From assembly GCF_014042345.1 (NCBI RefSeq), contig NZ_JACEZT010000001.1, positions 620,001-684,000 on the forward strand: a stretch of DNA of 64,000 nt, given 5' to 3'. The translations under genes were made by a program, and so were the position numbers. The notes under the pieces were generated by a model, which was given only the letters and a program-made list of their open reading frames with translations, searched no databases and had not been told where the DNA came from. Shown here piece after piece: positions 25,709-34,993 of this stretch. Each line of letters starts with the position of its first letter. Within the stretch, counting starts at the first letter, position 1. Origin of the DNA: Rugamonas brunnea. GTDB taxonomy: Bacteria > Pseudomonadota > Gammaproteobacteria > Burkholderiales > Burkholderiaceae_D.

Positions 25709-27697
25709 ATGCAGTATTTTGTTACAGGGGCCACTGGATTCATCGGCAAACGGTTGGTCAAGAAGCTGCTGGCGCGCAAAGGCAGTGTCGTGCATATCCT
25801 GATGCGCGACAGCAGCCGTGACAAACTGCCCGCCCTGCTCGAATATTGGGGCACCACCAAGACCCGTGTCATCCCAGTATATGGCGATCTGCGCAAACCG
25901 AAGCTGGGCGTTTCCAAGGATGAAATCAAGAACCTGACGAAAAAAATCGACCACTTCTACCACCTGGCGGCAATCTACGACATGGCGGCAGATCCCGAGG
26001 AGGAACTGGCCACCAATATCGGCGGCACCCGCAACACGGTCGAGTTCGCCAACGCGATCCAGGCCGGCACCTTCCACCACGTGAGTTCGATCGCGGCCGC
26101 CGGCATGTTCGAAGGCATCTTCCGCGAAGACATGTTCGACGAGGCCGAAGGCCTGGACCACCCCTACTTCGCCTCCAAGCATGAATCGGAAAAGATCGTG
26201 CGCCAGGAATGCAAGACCCCATGGCGCGTGTACCGTCCCGGCATGGTGGTGGGCGATTCCAAAACGGGCGAGATGGACAAGATTGACGGCCCCTACTACT
26301 TCTTCAAGCTGATCCAGCGTATCCGCCAGATGCTGCCGCCCTGGATGCCCACCATCGGCATCGAAGGCGGCCGCATCAACATCGTCCCGGTCGACTACGT
26401 GGTCAACGCGATGGACCACATCTCCCACCTGCCCAAGCTGGACGGCCGCGCCTTCCACCTGACCGACCCCGACCCGATGCGCGTGGGCGAAGTGCTCAAC
26501 ACCCTGTGCCGCGCGGCCCACGCGCCCACCATGAGCCTGCGTATCAACGCCGCGCTGTTCGGCTTCATCCCCAAATCGATCCGCAAAGGCGTGTTCGCGC
26601 TGACGCCGGTGCGCCGCCTGCGCGAAGCCATCATGAAGGACCTGGGCTTGCCCGACGACCTGATGCGCTTCGTCAACTACCCTACCCGCTTCGACAACCG
26701 CGACGCGGCCGCCGCGCTCAAGGGCAGCGGCATCAAGTGCCCGCCGCTGGACAGCTACGCGGCGCAGATCTGGGACTACTGGGAACGCAACCTGGACCCG
26801 GCCCTGAAAATCGACCACACGCTGCGCGGCCAGGTGGCCGGCAAGGTGGTGCTGGTGACGGGCGGCTCGTCGGGCATCGGCCTGGCCGCCGCGCACAAGC
26901 TGGCCGAAGCGGGCGCCATCACCATCATCTGCGGGCGCGACGTCGACAAGCTGGCCGAGGCCAAGGCCGAAGTGGAAGCACGCGGCCACCAGTTGATCAC
27001 CTACCAGGCCGACGTGGCCGACATGGCAGACTGCGACCGCTTCGTGCAACTGCTGCTCGAAAACCACGGCGGCGTGGACGTGCTGGTCAACAACGCCGGC
27101 CGCTCGATCCGCCGCGCCATCGAATCGAGCTACGACCGCTTCCACGACTTCGAGCGCACCATGCAGCTCAACTACTTCGGCTGCCTGCGCCTGACCATGG
27201 GCCTGCTGCCATCGATGATCGCCAAGAAGCGTGGCCACATCATCAACATCTCCTCGATCGGCGTGCTGACCAACGCCCCGCGCTTCTCGGCCTACGTGGC
27301 CTCCAAGGCGGCGCTGGAAGCGTGGACCCGCTGCGCCTCGTCCGAGCTGTCGGACGTGGGCATCAAGTTCACCACCATCAACATGCCGCTGGTGCGCACG
27401 CCGATGATCGCGCCGACCAAGATCTACCAGAACGTGCCGACGCTGTCGCCGGAGGAAGCGGCCGACATGATCGGCCAGGCCATTGTCTACAAGCCGGTGC
27501 GCATCGCCACCCGGGTCGGCATCTTCGGCCAGGTGCTGCACGCGCTGATGCCGCGCGTGGCGCAAATCGTGCTCAACACGACCTTCCGCATGTTCCCCGA
27601 TTCCGACGCGGCCAAAGGCACGGACGGCAAGAAGGCGCCGCAACTGACGTCCGAGCAGATCGCCATGCAGCAGCTGCTGCGCGGCGTGCACTTCTAA
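25709..27697 (+). CDS. two-module SDR, probable fatty acyl-CoA reductase
   Basis: 662 residues made of two Rossmann enzymes. Module 1 (about 1-350) is an extended SDR with TGATGFIG at 6-13 and YxxxK (YFASK near 153). Module 2 (about 375-640) is a classical SDR with TGGSSGIG near 384-391, NNAG, and catalytic YVASK. This order and length match mycobacterial Acr-type fatty acyl-CoA reductases (650 to 665 residues), which make aldehyde/alcohol from acyl-CoA. The neighbour patatin and phasin point to lipid storage. A wax or lipid precursor role is inferred. Stop codon is 8 bases from palindrome A2. Confidence 0.8.
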   Translation: MQYFVTGATGFIGKRLVKKLLARKGSVVHILMRDSSRDKLPALLEYWGTTKTRVIPVYGDLRKPKLGVSKDEIKNLTKKIDHFYHLAAIYDMAADPEEELATNIGGTRNTVEFANAIQAGTFHHVSSIAAAGMFEGIFREDMFDEAEGLDHPYFASKHESEKIVRQECKTPWRVYRPGMVVGDSKTGEMDKIDGPYYFFKLIQRIRQMLPPWMPTIGIEGGRINIVPVDYVVNAMDHISHLPKLDGRAFHLTDPDPMRVGEVLNTLCRAAHAPTMSLRINAALFGFIPKSIRKGVFALTPVRRLREAIMKDLGLPDDLMRFVNYPTRFDNRDAAAALKGSGIKCPPLDSYAAQIWDYWERNLDPALKIDHTLRGQVAGKVVLVTGGSSGIGLAAAHKLAEAGAITIICGRDVDKLAEAKAEVEARGHQLITYQADVADMADCDRFVQLLLENHGGVDVLVNNAGRSIRRAIESSYDRFHDFERTMQLNYFGCLRLTMGLLPSMIAKKRGHIINISSIGVLTNAPRFSAYVASKAALEAWTRCASSELSDVGIKFTTINMPLVRTPMIAPTKIYQNVPTLSPEEAADMIGQAIVYKPVRIATRVGIFGQVLHALMPRVAQIVLNTTFRMFPDSDAAKGTDGKKAPQLTSEQIAMQQLLRGVHF

Positions 27698-27705
27698 GCT
27701 AAGGC

Positions 27706-27772
27706 AAAAAACCGGGGTCAGGTCATGCCCTCACGCATTTTGCGTGAGGGCATGACCTGACCCCGGTTTTTT
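27706..27772. repeat. type A palindromic element, copy 2
   Basis: A perfect 32-bp inverted repeat (27706-27737 with 27741-27772) with a three-base TTT loop, between the SDR and TonB receptor stop codons. The outer arm has the A core ACCGGGGTCAGGTCATGCC; the inner arm is CTCACGCA here, fully complementary to its partner. Long A and T runs on both flanks suit bidirectional termination. Confidence 0.92.
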
Positions 27773-27778
27773 TTATTG

Positions 27779-30295
27779 TTACAGGCTGGCGCGCAGTTCA
27801 ACGCCGATGCGGCGCGGTTCGGACACCGTCGCAAACGGCGTGCCCATGATGCCGGCCGAGGTGTTGTCGATGCGGTTCACATAGCGCTTGTCGAACACAT
27901 TGTTGACGAACAGCGCCACGCCCCAGTTGCCGCTGTCGGCTTCCCAGCCCAGCCGCAGGTCGCTGTGCTGGCGCGCGCCCCCCACCGTGAACGCGGGCGT
28001 GCGCAGGCAGGCGCCTTGCAGCGCGTCCGCATTGCAGCGCGTGGCGCCCGTGTACGCGTGCTGCGCGCTCACGTTGACCGTGCCGCCGAACGCGTCGCGC
28101 CACGTGTAGTCGATGCCGGCGGACGCCGACCACAAGGGGGCGCCCACCGGCTGGTCGCTCAGGTCCACCCCATCGCCCGTGACGAAATGCTGGTACTTCT
28201 GGTTGATGTACTCGGACGAGAACGTGAGCCGCAGATCACGCGTAGCCTGCCAGCGCGCTTCCGCATCGAGGCCGGTGGCCACCTGGTTGCTGCTGCTGAC
28301 CTGGTAGGTGGGGATGGCGGAACCGGTATTGCCGATCAGGCTCAGCGACTGCAGGTTGGAGAACTTGTAGTGGAACAGCGAGGCATTGATCAACAAATGC
28401 TGTTCGCGGAAATAGCTCTTCACGCCGGCCTCGTAGTTCCAGATCGTCTCCGGCTCGTACTTGCCCGCCACGGCCAGCGCGTTGAAGCCGCCCGCCTGAT
28501 AGCCCTTGGTGACGGAACCGTACACCATCACGGCCGGCGTCAGTTTATAGTCGAGCACCACGCGCGGGCTGACGTCGGTCCAGCCCTTGTGGGCGCTGAC
28601 GGCAGCCGTGGCCGCCGATGGATTATTGAACTCGATGTTCTGCGTCAGCGCGCCCATCACCTGCTGCAGCTGATCGGGCGTCAGCGCGCCGGCCTGCACC
28701 AGGCCGGGGAAGAAGCCTTGTGCGTTCAGGGCCGCCAGCGTGGCGTCCAGTCCCGGCGCGTCGCGGTTCGGGCTATACCACGAGAAGCGCTTGTCGTCGT
28801 GCGTCAGCCGCACGCCGGCGGTCAGGTTGGTTTTCGGCGCCACATGCCAGATGGTGTCGGCGAACAGCGCGTAGGCCTTGGACTGGCCGCGGTTGATCAT
28901 GCTCTCCTGCCAGCTGTTGCCGAAGAATTTGGCGGGAACGCCGAATTGCTGCGCCGCGCCGTCCAGCAGCGTGTAGACGGGCATGCCGGCCAGGTTGCCG
29001 AACACGGTGTCGAGCGTGTCCGTGTTCATGCCGATCTGGCTGGTCTGGTGCGCGTTCTCGTAGTAGAAGCTGGCGCCGCCCACCCAGTCCACCAGCGCCG
29101 TCTTGCCGGACAGTTTGAACTCCTGCTGCCAGCTGCCGTTGCTCTCGTAGTTGATGGTGTCGAGATGGGTGTTGATGCGGTTGGTGCCGTCGCTGTCCTC
29201 CAGGTTGCGCGACTTGAAGTGACGGTAAGCCGTGGTGGAATTGAAGGTGCCCCAGCCGAACGGGCGCTCGACGCGCAAGGTCACGCCATCGAAATCGCGC
29301 GCCTCCGCATTGCCGATGGCGTCGTTGTAGACGGGAGCCGTGCGCGGGTCCAGGTAGGCTTGCGGATTGACGGGCACCGTGGGCACGCCCGGCGCGGCCG
29401 GCAAGGCCACCAGGCCGATGGCGGGACGCGCTTTCTGGTCCAGCTTCTCGTGTTCCCACGACAGCAGCACCTTGGTCTGCTCCGGCGCGTTCCAGCGCAA
29501 CGTGGCGCGCGTGCCCCAGTCGCTGTTGCCGTTCAAGTGTTCGCCCGTGGCCGCGTCGCGCAGCCAGCCCTTGCTGTACTGGTCCACCACGGTCATGCGC
29601 AGCGCCATCGTATCGCTGAGCGGCACGTTGAGCAGACCGTCCATGTAAGCGAGGCCGTGGTTACCCGCGCGCAGATGCACCTCGCCCGCGCGCTCCTGCG
29701 ACGGTTCGCGCGTGATGACGGAAATGGCGCCGCCCGCGCTGTTACGGCCGAACAGCGTGCCCTGCGGCCCTTTCAGCACTTCGACGCGCTGCGTATCGTT
29801 GAAGTTCATCAGCGCGCCGCCCGTCTTGCCGGTGTAGACGCCGTCTACATACACGCCCACCGGCGAATCGGTGCCGATGCCGAAATCGCTGGTGCCGATG
29901 CCGCGCATCGCGTACTTCGGCTGGGTGGGCTGCTCGGCATCGACGGCCAGGCCGGGGATGTAGCCGTTCATGGCCGACAGGTTAACCGCGGCCAGCTTGC
30001 CGATCTGGTCAGAGCTGATCAGCTGCATGGCGATCGGCACGGCCTGCGCGGCCTGGGTGCGGCTTTGCGCCGTGATGGTGACGATGCCGATGGCGGCGTC
30101 CTCGCCCTGCCCGGCCGGCGTGGCCGGCTGCGACTGGGCCGCCTCGGTCGCCCCGGCCGCGATGGCCGGATCGAGCAAGGCGCCGGCGGCGAACGCGCCG
30201 CCCAGCAGCGCGCGCCAGATGGCCAGCGCCAGCGGACGCGCCCGCGCGGCGGAAGATGGTGAACGGGCGGCTGCCCACGGTTCTCGGTTCTGCAT
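27779..30295 (-). CDS. TonB-dependent outer-membrane receptor
   Basis: 838 residues from ATG at 30295, which has a GAGGAG site 8 bases before (an earlier in-frame start at 30361 does not). The signal peptide region is long (about 1-46, basic then hydrophobic). The plug has the SAMNGYIPGLAVD and VEVLKGPQGTLFGRNSAGGAI patterns; the C-terminal barrel ends RRIGVELRASL with a terminal aromatic/hydrophobic pattern. It belongs to the FecA/FhuA-like and sucrose/oligosaccharide receptor classes; ligand unknown. Last gene of an operon with a PLP enzyme, FAD oxidase and cytochrome c. Confidence 0.9.
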   Translation of the reverse strand: MQNREPWAAARSPSSAARARPLALAIWRALLGGAFAAGALLDPAIAAGATEAAQSQPATPAGQGEDAAIGIVTITAQSRTQAAQAVPIAMQLISSDQIGKLAAVNLSAMNGYIPGLAVDAEQPTQPKYAMRGIGTSDFGIGTDSPVGVYVDGVYTGKTGGALMNFNDTQRVEVLKGPQGTLFGRNSAGGAISVITREPSQERAGEVHLRAGNHGLAYMDGLLNVPLSDTMALRMTVVDQYSKGWLRDAATGEHLNGNSDWGTRATLRWNAPEQTKVLLSWEHEKLDQKARPAIGLVALPAAPGVPTVPVNPQAYLDPRTAPVYNDAIGNAEARDFDGVTLRVERPFGWGTFNSTTAYRHFKSRNLEDSDGTNRINTHLDTINYESNGSWQQEFKLSGKTALVDWVGGASFYYENAHQTSQIGMNTDTLDTVFGNLAGMPVYTLLDGAAQQFGVPAKFFGNSWQESMINRGQSKAYALFADTIWHVAPKTNLTAGVRLTHDDKRFSWYSPNRDAPGLDATLAALNAQGFFPGLVQAGALTPDQLQQVMGALTQNIEFNNPSAATAAVSAHKGWTDVSPRVVLDYKLTPAVMVYGSVTKGYQAGGFNALAVAGKYEPETIWNYEAGVKSYFREQHLLINASLFHYKFSNLQSLSLIGNTGSAIPTYQVSSSNQVATGLDAEARWQATRDLRLTFSSEYINQKYQHFVTGDGVDLSDQPVGAPLWSASAGIDYTWRDAFGGTVNVSAQHAYTGATRCNADALQGACLRTPAFTVGGARQHSDLRLGWEADSGNWGVALFVNNVFDKRYVNRIDNTSAGIMGTPFATVSEPRRIGVELRASL

Positions 30296-30372
30296 ACACT
30301 GGTCTCCTCTGTTGTCGTTGTTATTGTGTTCGCCGCTCTTGGTCGCTGGCGGCTGTTCCATCCCTGTTGTCG

Positions 30373-31644
30373 TTACAGCGCCGCGGTCAGCACCGGCCAG
30401 CGCGCGGCCACCTTGTCACCGCGCAGCGCCAGCAGGTCGCCGAACTGCAGCAGCACGGCCTCGCTCTGGAGCGGACGCAGGAACACAAAGTCGTCCACCT
30501 CCAGCGGCACCTTGGCCGAACCATTCAAACCCTGTTGATTCGAACTGACATAGGCGAAATGCGGATGCAATCCCGGCGGCGCTTCAGGTTCGGCCAGCCA
30601 GTTGCCGCTGTAGATGAAATAGGTCTGCGCCATATTGGGATTCCAGCCCTCCAGCAATGGCGCCGTCCATTCGAGCGATGGCAGCCGCGTATGCGCCAGC
30701 CGCTTGAGCACCGGCGTGGCGATGAAGGCCGACGGTTCGAATTCGGCCAGGGTCGGCAAGTCGTAATGGCTTGGCTTCATCAAGCAGGTGCCGGCCGAAA
30801 GGTCGTTCAGCAGCGCGTCGCCTTCGTACAGGCGGAAGGTGGGGCTGCCGGCGCCGTTCAGGCACAATGGCTTGGCCGCCATGGCCGGCTGGCTGGCCTT
30901 GAGCAGGTCGACGAAGCCCTGGTAGCGCGCGCGCACCTTGGGGAACTCGCGCTCGGCCAGAAACGCGGGGAGCCCCATCAGGTGCGCGTCGTAGCCCATG
31001 AAGCCGGCGAATTCCAAATGCTGCGGATCGGCGGCGATGGTGGCCAGCGCCTGCGTCATGGCGCCGTGGTCGTCGAAGCCGCCCCGGTGCAGTCCCACGT
31101 CCAGTTCGAAATTGATGCGCATCTTCACGCCCAGCTCGCGCGCCAGTTGCTGGTACTGCGCCAGCCGCGCGTTGGTGTCGATCAGCCATTGCAACTGGCG
31201 CTCCGGCTTGAACGCGCCTTGCAGATCGGCGTAGAAGTGGCGCGCGGCGTCCACCGGCATTGGCTTGCCGAGCAGGATGTCGGCGTCCGGCCGCAGCGCC
31301 GCCATCGCGTTCAGGAAGGGCCGATGGAACACCATGAAGGCGTTGGTGCCGGCGGCCTTGGCCACGTAGTCGATCAGCGCAGGACTGGGCAGCGATTTGA
31401 CGACGATGCGGTAAGTCTTGGCCGGCGCCACGGCGGCCGACTGGCGCACGCGGGCGATGTTGCGGTCCAGCCGGTCCATGTCGATCACCAGCACCGGACG
31501 GTCGATGCGCTGCGCGCGCAGCGTGCGGTTCATGGCGGCGAAATAGGCCGGATACGGCCCGCCTTCATCATGCGGCCGCGCGATGGCGGCAGCGGCGACG
31601 GCGGCGGCGCCACCGGCCGCCAGGAAGGTGCGGCGTGTGACCAT
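30373..31644 (-). CDS. Tat-exported PLP-dependent enzyme, alanine racemase / D-threonine aldolase type
   Basis: 423 residues. N-terminus RRTFLAAGGAAAVAAAA is a twin-arginine signal, so a folded, cofactor-loaded protein is sent to the periplasm. The fold-type III PLP domain has its likely Schiff-base Lys at 83 (RIVVKSLPS) and the DMDRLDRNIARV start seen in DSD1 and D-threonine aldolase. This family uses D-amino acids or hydroxy-amino acids. A PLP enzyme in the periplasm is uncommon. It is one base from the FAD oxidase gene, so they are translated together. Confidence 0.82.
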   Translation of the reverse strand: MVTRRTFLAAGGAAAVAAAAIARPHDEGGPYPAYFAAMNRTLRAQRIDRPVLVIDMDRLDRNIARVRQSAAVAPAKTYRIVVKSLPSPALIDYVAKAAGTNAFMVFHRPFLNAMAALRPDADILLGKPMPVDAARHFYADLQGAFKPERQLQWLIDTNARLAQYQQLARELGVKMRINFELDVGLHRGGFDDHGAMTQALATIAADPQHLEFAGFMGYDAHLMGLPAFLAEREFPKVRARYQGFVDLLKASQPAMAAKPLCLNGAGSPTFRLYEGDALLNDLSAGTCLMKPSHYDLPTLAEFEPSAFIATPVLKRLAHTRLPSLEWTAPLLEGWNPNMAQTYFIYSGNWLAEPEAPPGLHPHFAYVSSNQQGLNGSAKVPLEVDDFVFLRPLQSEAVLLQFGDLLALRGDKVAARWPVLTAAL

Positions 31645-31645
31645 G

Positions 31646-33067
31646 TCAGGCTCCGAAGATGTGTTTCAGGTGGGGGTTGAGCATGCGGCCCTGCGGATCG
31701 AGGCTGCGCCGCACTTCCTGGAAGTCCTTCCAGTGGCGCGGGTAAAGCGCCGCCAGCCGCGCCGCGTCCAGCGTGTGGATCTTGCCCCAGTGCGGGCGGC
31801 CGCCGTACTTCCAGAAGATCGGTTCGATCTCGGCGAAATAGGCGCGGTGGTCGGTGTCGCCATACTGGTGCACGGAGATCGAACAGCCGTCGCGGCCCTC
31901 GAACATGGAGAGCCAGATATCGTCCGCCTTCACGTAGCGGTATTCGAGCGGGAAGGCGATCGGCAGGCGCCGCTCGCGGATGGTGCGCAGGATCTCGCGC
32001 ACGCAGGCCGGGCCGGCGTCGGCCGGCACCGTGTACTCCATTTCGCGGAAGCGCACCACACGCACGTGCGGGAACACCTCGTACGACTGGCCCACGCGCA
32101 CCTGGGAACCCTCGCCCGCCATGAAGGTGGTAAGCAGCTTGTCGTAGGCCGCCTCGCCCATGCCCGGCATCCAGCCCACCGCCTGCCATAGCGTGCGCAG
32201 CGACTTGACGGCTTGCGGATCGTCCTCGCCCGTTGGCGTGTCGTGCGGCCCCGCCTCGTCGGTGGCGATGGTCACGCACAACGAGGAATGCGGCAGCGGC
32301 ATGCATTCGAAATTGCGGTGCATGGCGCAGCGCTTGGTGATCTCGTCCAGCACTTCCTCGGTGGTTTCGATGCGCGTGGTCTCGACAAGGCGGAATGGCG
32401 CCACGTTCTGCAAGGTCATGCGCGAGATGATGCCCAGCGCGCCGACCGAGGTGCGAGCCGCGTGGAACACCTCCGCATTGCGTTCGGCCGAGCAGTCGAT
32501 CAACTGGCCCGACGGTGTGGCCAGCGTCAGCGCCGTCACGCACGAGGACATGGAACCGAAGCGCTGCCCGGTGCCGTGCACGGAATTGACGATGGCGCCG
32601 CCCATGGCCGGGTAATCCATATCCGGCATGTTCGGTACCGACTGGCCCACGCCATGCAGCATCGGGCCCAGCGCGTGCATGCGGGTGCCGGCCAGGATTT
32701 CGGCACGCAGCGTGGCCGGGTCGTGCGACACCAGCCCGCTCAGCAAATCGGTGGCGACCAGCGTGCCGTCGGTCGGCACCACGGCGCTGAACGAATGGCT
32801 GGCGCCCACGGCCCGCACCACGCCCCTGGCGCGGGCCAGTACGTCCACCAGTTCGGCCTCGCTGGCTGGCGCCGCGCGCCAGGCCGGCGTGCAGCTCTGG
32901 TTGCCGGACCAGTTCATCCACGGCATGGCGCGGCCGGGCACGAATTGGACAGGACTTTGCGGAACGGCGTCGCTGCGGCCGCAGCCGGCCAGCAAACCGG
33001 CCGTCCCCGCCGCAGCGGCCGTCATGCCCGCGCCGGCGGCCGCTTGCAGAAATGTACGGCGCTTCAT
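31646..33067 (-). CDS. exported FAD-linked oxidase, aldonolactone oxidase type
   Basis: 473 residues with a twin-arginine motif (KRRTFLQAA), then lipobox LLAGC (Cys29), giving a membrane-anchored, Tat-exported lipoprotein. FAD_binding_4 domain (RAVGASHSFS near 90-100, NSVHGTG near 160) and a C-terminal ALO-type domain with HWGK near residue 425, as in D-arabinono- and L-gulono-lactone oxidases of the VAO family. Probably oxidises a sugar acid lactone or similar alcohol and passes electrons on. Overlaps the cytochrome c stop (ATGA) by four bases. Confidence 0.85.
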   Translation of the reverse strand: MKRRTFLQAAAGAGMTAAAAGTAGLLAGCGRSDAVPQSPVQFVPGRAMPWMNWSGNQSCTPAWRAAPASEAELVDVLARARGVVRAVGASHSFSAVVPTDGTLVATDLLSGLVSHDPATLRAEILAGTRMHALGPMLHGVGQSVPNMPDMDYPAMGGAIVNSVHGTGQRFGSMSSCVTALTLATPSGQLIDCSAERNAEVFHAARTSVGALGIISRMTLQNVAPFRLVETTRIETTEEVLDEITKRCAMHRNFECMPLPHSSLCVTIATDEAGPHDTPTGEDDPQAVKSLRTLWQAVGWMPGMGEAAYDKLLTTFMAGEGSQVRVGQSYEVFPHVRVVRFREMEYTVPADAGPACVREILRTIRERRLPIAFPLEYRYVKADDIWLSMFEGRDGCSISVHQYGDTDHRAYFAEIEPIFWKYGGRPHWGKIHTLDAARLAALYPRHWKDFQEVRRSLDPQGRMLNPHLKHIFGA

Positions 33068-33432
33068 TTGGCCGCTCCCTGCGCGTTGCCGCTGGCGGTG
33101 GCCGGCGGCGCCAGTTTGGCCATGAAGCGGATCAGCGCGCGGAAGTCATCCTCGGTGCAGGCGCTGCAATAGCCGAGTGGCGGCATGCCGCCCGTCCCCT
33201 GCACGGCGCTGGCCAGCATGGCCGGCTCGCCCTTGGCCACGTAGGGTTTCCACGCCTGCACATCGCCCACCTGCGGCGCCCCCACGCCCAAGCGCGCATG
33301 GCATTGCAGGCAGTTGTTGGCCAGCAGCTGGGACTGGCGCGCGCTCAGCTCGGCAGCGCTGGCCTGGCCCATCAGGGCAGCCAACGCCGCCGCCACGCAG
33401 GCCAGCAACTTGATTGACTTTCGATTCCGCAT
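33064..33432 (-). CDS. small c-type cytochrome
   Basis: 122 residues starting MRNRKSIKLL with a signal peptide (cleavage near residue 27, QASA-AE). One haem site CLQCH (Cys41, Cys44, His45) with a probable axial Met at 83 (GGMPPLG). It likely accepts electrons from the overlapping FAD oxidase. An in-frame upstream start at 33477 is less likely because it lacks a ribosome site and adds no signal. It begins the operon 107 bases after the TetR gene stop. Confidence 0.88.
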   Translation of the reverse strand: MRNRKSIKLLACVAAALAALMGQASAAELSARQSQLLANNCLQCHARLGVGAPQVGDVQAWKPYVAKGEPAMLASAVQGTGGMPPLGYCSACTEDDFRALIRFMAKLAPPATASGNAQGAAK

Positions 33433-33460
33433 CCACGCTCCGGTCTTGAACAACATCAAA

Positions 33461-33520
33461 ATTGGACAGTCGTCCAATATTCACATTGATTAAAACCGCT
33501 GTCAACAGGACTGTTGTCAA
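33461..33520 (-). promoter_or_regulatory. promoter with two palindromes between tetR and the cytochrome c gene
   Basis: On the reverse strand two overlapping TTGACA -35 elements (33500-33505 and 33515-33520) precede AATATT -10 candidates near 33474-33480. Palindrome ATTGGAC...GTCCAAT (33461-33478, 4-base centre) covers the -10/start, and CAACAG...CTGTTG (33503-33516) overlaps the -35. Two operators around one promoter fit repression by the TetR protein encoded just upstream. Confidence 0.7.
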
Positions 33521-33538
33521 AATAACGCAGGGAAGGGA

Positions 33539-34279
33539 TCAGGCGGGCGTGCCCGGCGGCAGCGTGCCGCGCACCATCAGCAGGCCCAACAGCAGGCGGA
33601 ACAGTTGCAACTTGATGTCGGCCACGGGACTGAGCACGCCGGTGGACACCTGGGCGAATTCAAGCTGGCGGATGGTGGCCAGCAGCAGCGCGCTGTCCCC
33701 TTCCGGCGCGCAGCTGCCCAGTTGGGCGAACACGCGCGCGGCCAGTTGCACCAGCCCCTTGCTGTGCTGGTCGACTTTCTGGCGCAAGGCGGGCGGCAGA
33801 TTCCACGCGAACAGGAAACTGCACTCGACGGCCAGGTCGGTGCGATGCTCGCGCACGCCGGCGTGGATGTAGGCGGCCAGCGTATCGGACATGGCATCCG
33901 CGATGGCCGCCAACACGTCCGGCGTCAGCTTGGCCGGCAACTGCCCCATCTGCTGGTCGACCCTGGCCACCAGTTCTGCGCGGCGCAGTTCCGTGTGCCC
34001 ATGGTAGGCATCAAACGCCGCCTCCAGCAAGTCCTCCAGCGAACCGAAGTGGTAGCTGGTGAGCGACAGCCGCACATCGGCCCTGGCCGCGATGGCGCGG
34101 TGGCTCACGCCCGACAAGCCATGGGCGGCGATGATTTCCAGCGTGGCGCGCAGGATCTGCTCGCGCGTGCGCTCGCCCCGGTCGGAAGCGCCGGCCGAAC
34201 GCGGCGCGCGCGTGCGCGCTGGCGCTGACGCCGCGGGGTCGGACACGGCGGGCTGGGTGGCGGTGGCGGCTTTCGTCAT
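33539..34279 (-). CDS. TetR family transcriptional regulator
   Basis: 246 residues starting MTKAATATQP, with a 40-residue disordered Ala/Arg/Pro-rich lead before the HTH domain (about 40-90: SHRAIAARADVRLSLTSYHFGSLEDLL). It is followed on the same strand by the cytochrome c operon, whose promoter contains two palindromes. The long reading frame that continues upstream past 34279 is an artefact of GC bias. Effector is unknown. Confidence 0.88.
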   Translation of the reverse strand: MTKAATATQPAVSDPAASAPARTRAPRSAGASDRGERTREQILRATLEIIAAHGLSGVSHRAIAARADVRLSLTSYHFGSLEDLLEAAFDAYHGHTELRRAELVARVDQQMGQLPAKLTPDVLAAIADAMSDTLAAYIHAGVREHRTDLAVECSFLFAWNLPPALRQKVDQHSKGLVQLAARVFAQLGSCAPEGDSALLLATIRQLEFAQVSTGVLSPVADIKLQLFRLLLGLLMVRGTLPPGTPA

Positions 34280-34414
34280 GATTGTCAGTCGGCATGGAAA
34301 CGGTGCAAGGCCCGCCAGTATAAAGGCCAGTCCGGGGTCAGCGCCAACAACGCCACGCAAGCCCATGTATGATTGTTGACACTGCCCCCAACTTTTCTCA
34401 CGACTTGTCATCGC

Positions 34415-34993
34415 ATGCAGAACTATCTCGCCGCCAGCACCTACATCGATTTCAACCATCCGGACGTGGCCGCCAAGGCCGCAGCATTGGCCGAGGGCGC
34501 CACCTCGCCGCTGGAGGTGGCGCGGCGCTGCTTCGAATTCGTGCGCGACGAGATCCACCATAGCGTGGACTACAAACGCAATCCCGTCACCTGCAAGGCA
34601 TCCGACGTGCTGCGCCACGGCACCGGCTATTGCTACGCCAAGAGCCATTTGCTGGCCGCCCTGCTGCGCGCCAACGGCATCCCCGCCGGACTGTGCTACC
34701 AGCGCCTTACCGTGGGCGCCGACGGCGCGCCCTACTGCCTGCACGGCTTGAACGCCGTCCACCTGCCACAGTTCGGCTGGTACCGCATCGACGCACGCGG
34801 CAACAAGCCCGGCGTGAACGCCCGCTTCTCGCCGCCCACGGAAGCGCTGGCCTTCGCCGTGCGCCCGCCCATGGAGCGCGACTTGCCGGAAATCTGGGCC
34901 GAGCCGCTGCCCGTCGTCGTCCACGCGCTGGAAACGTACAGCACGTATGACCAGGTACTGGCCAACCTGCCGGACGTTGCCCTGCCCGGCTAA
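34415..34993 (+). CDS. transglutaminase-like cysteine protease fold protein
   Basis: 192 residues from ATG at 34415. Papain-like transglutaminase core with catalytic Cys73 in GTGYCYAKSHLL, His110 in LHGLNAVH and Asp126 in YRIDARGN. Such proteins act as proteases or amide-modifying enzymes; no signal peptide here, so cytoplasmic. A weak ribosome site precedes the ATG; a TTG start at 34373 would add 14 residues without a signal. Followed by the chemoreceptor gene 207 bases later. Confidence 0.85.
   Translation: MQNYLAASTYIDFNHPDVAAKAAALAEGATSPLEVARRCFEFVRDEIHHSVDYKRNPVTCKASDVLRHGTGYCYAKSHLLAALLRANGIPAGLCYQRLTVGADGAPYCLHGLNAVHLPQFGWYRIDARGNKPGVNARFSPPTEALAFAVRPPMERDLPEIWAEPLPVVVHALETYSTYDQVLANLPDVALPG

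Noticed and set aside
25589..27691. 700-codon reverse ORF opposite the SDR gene
   Set aside because: Shadow of a GC-rich gene, low-complexity composition, no domain.
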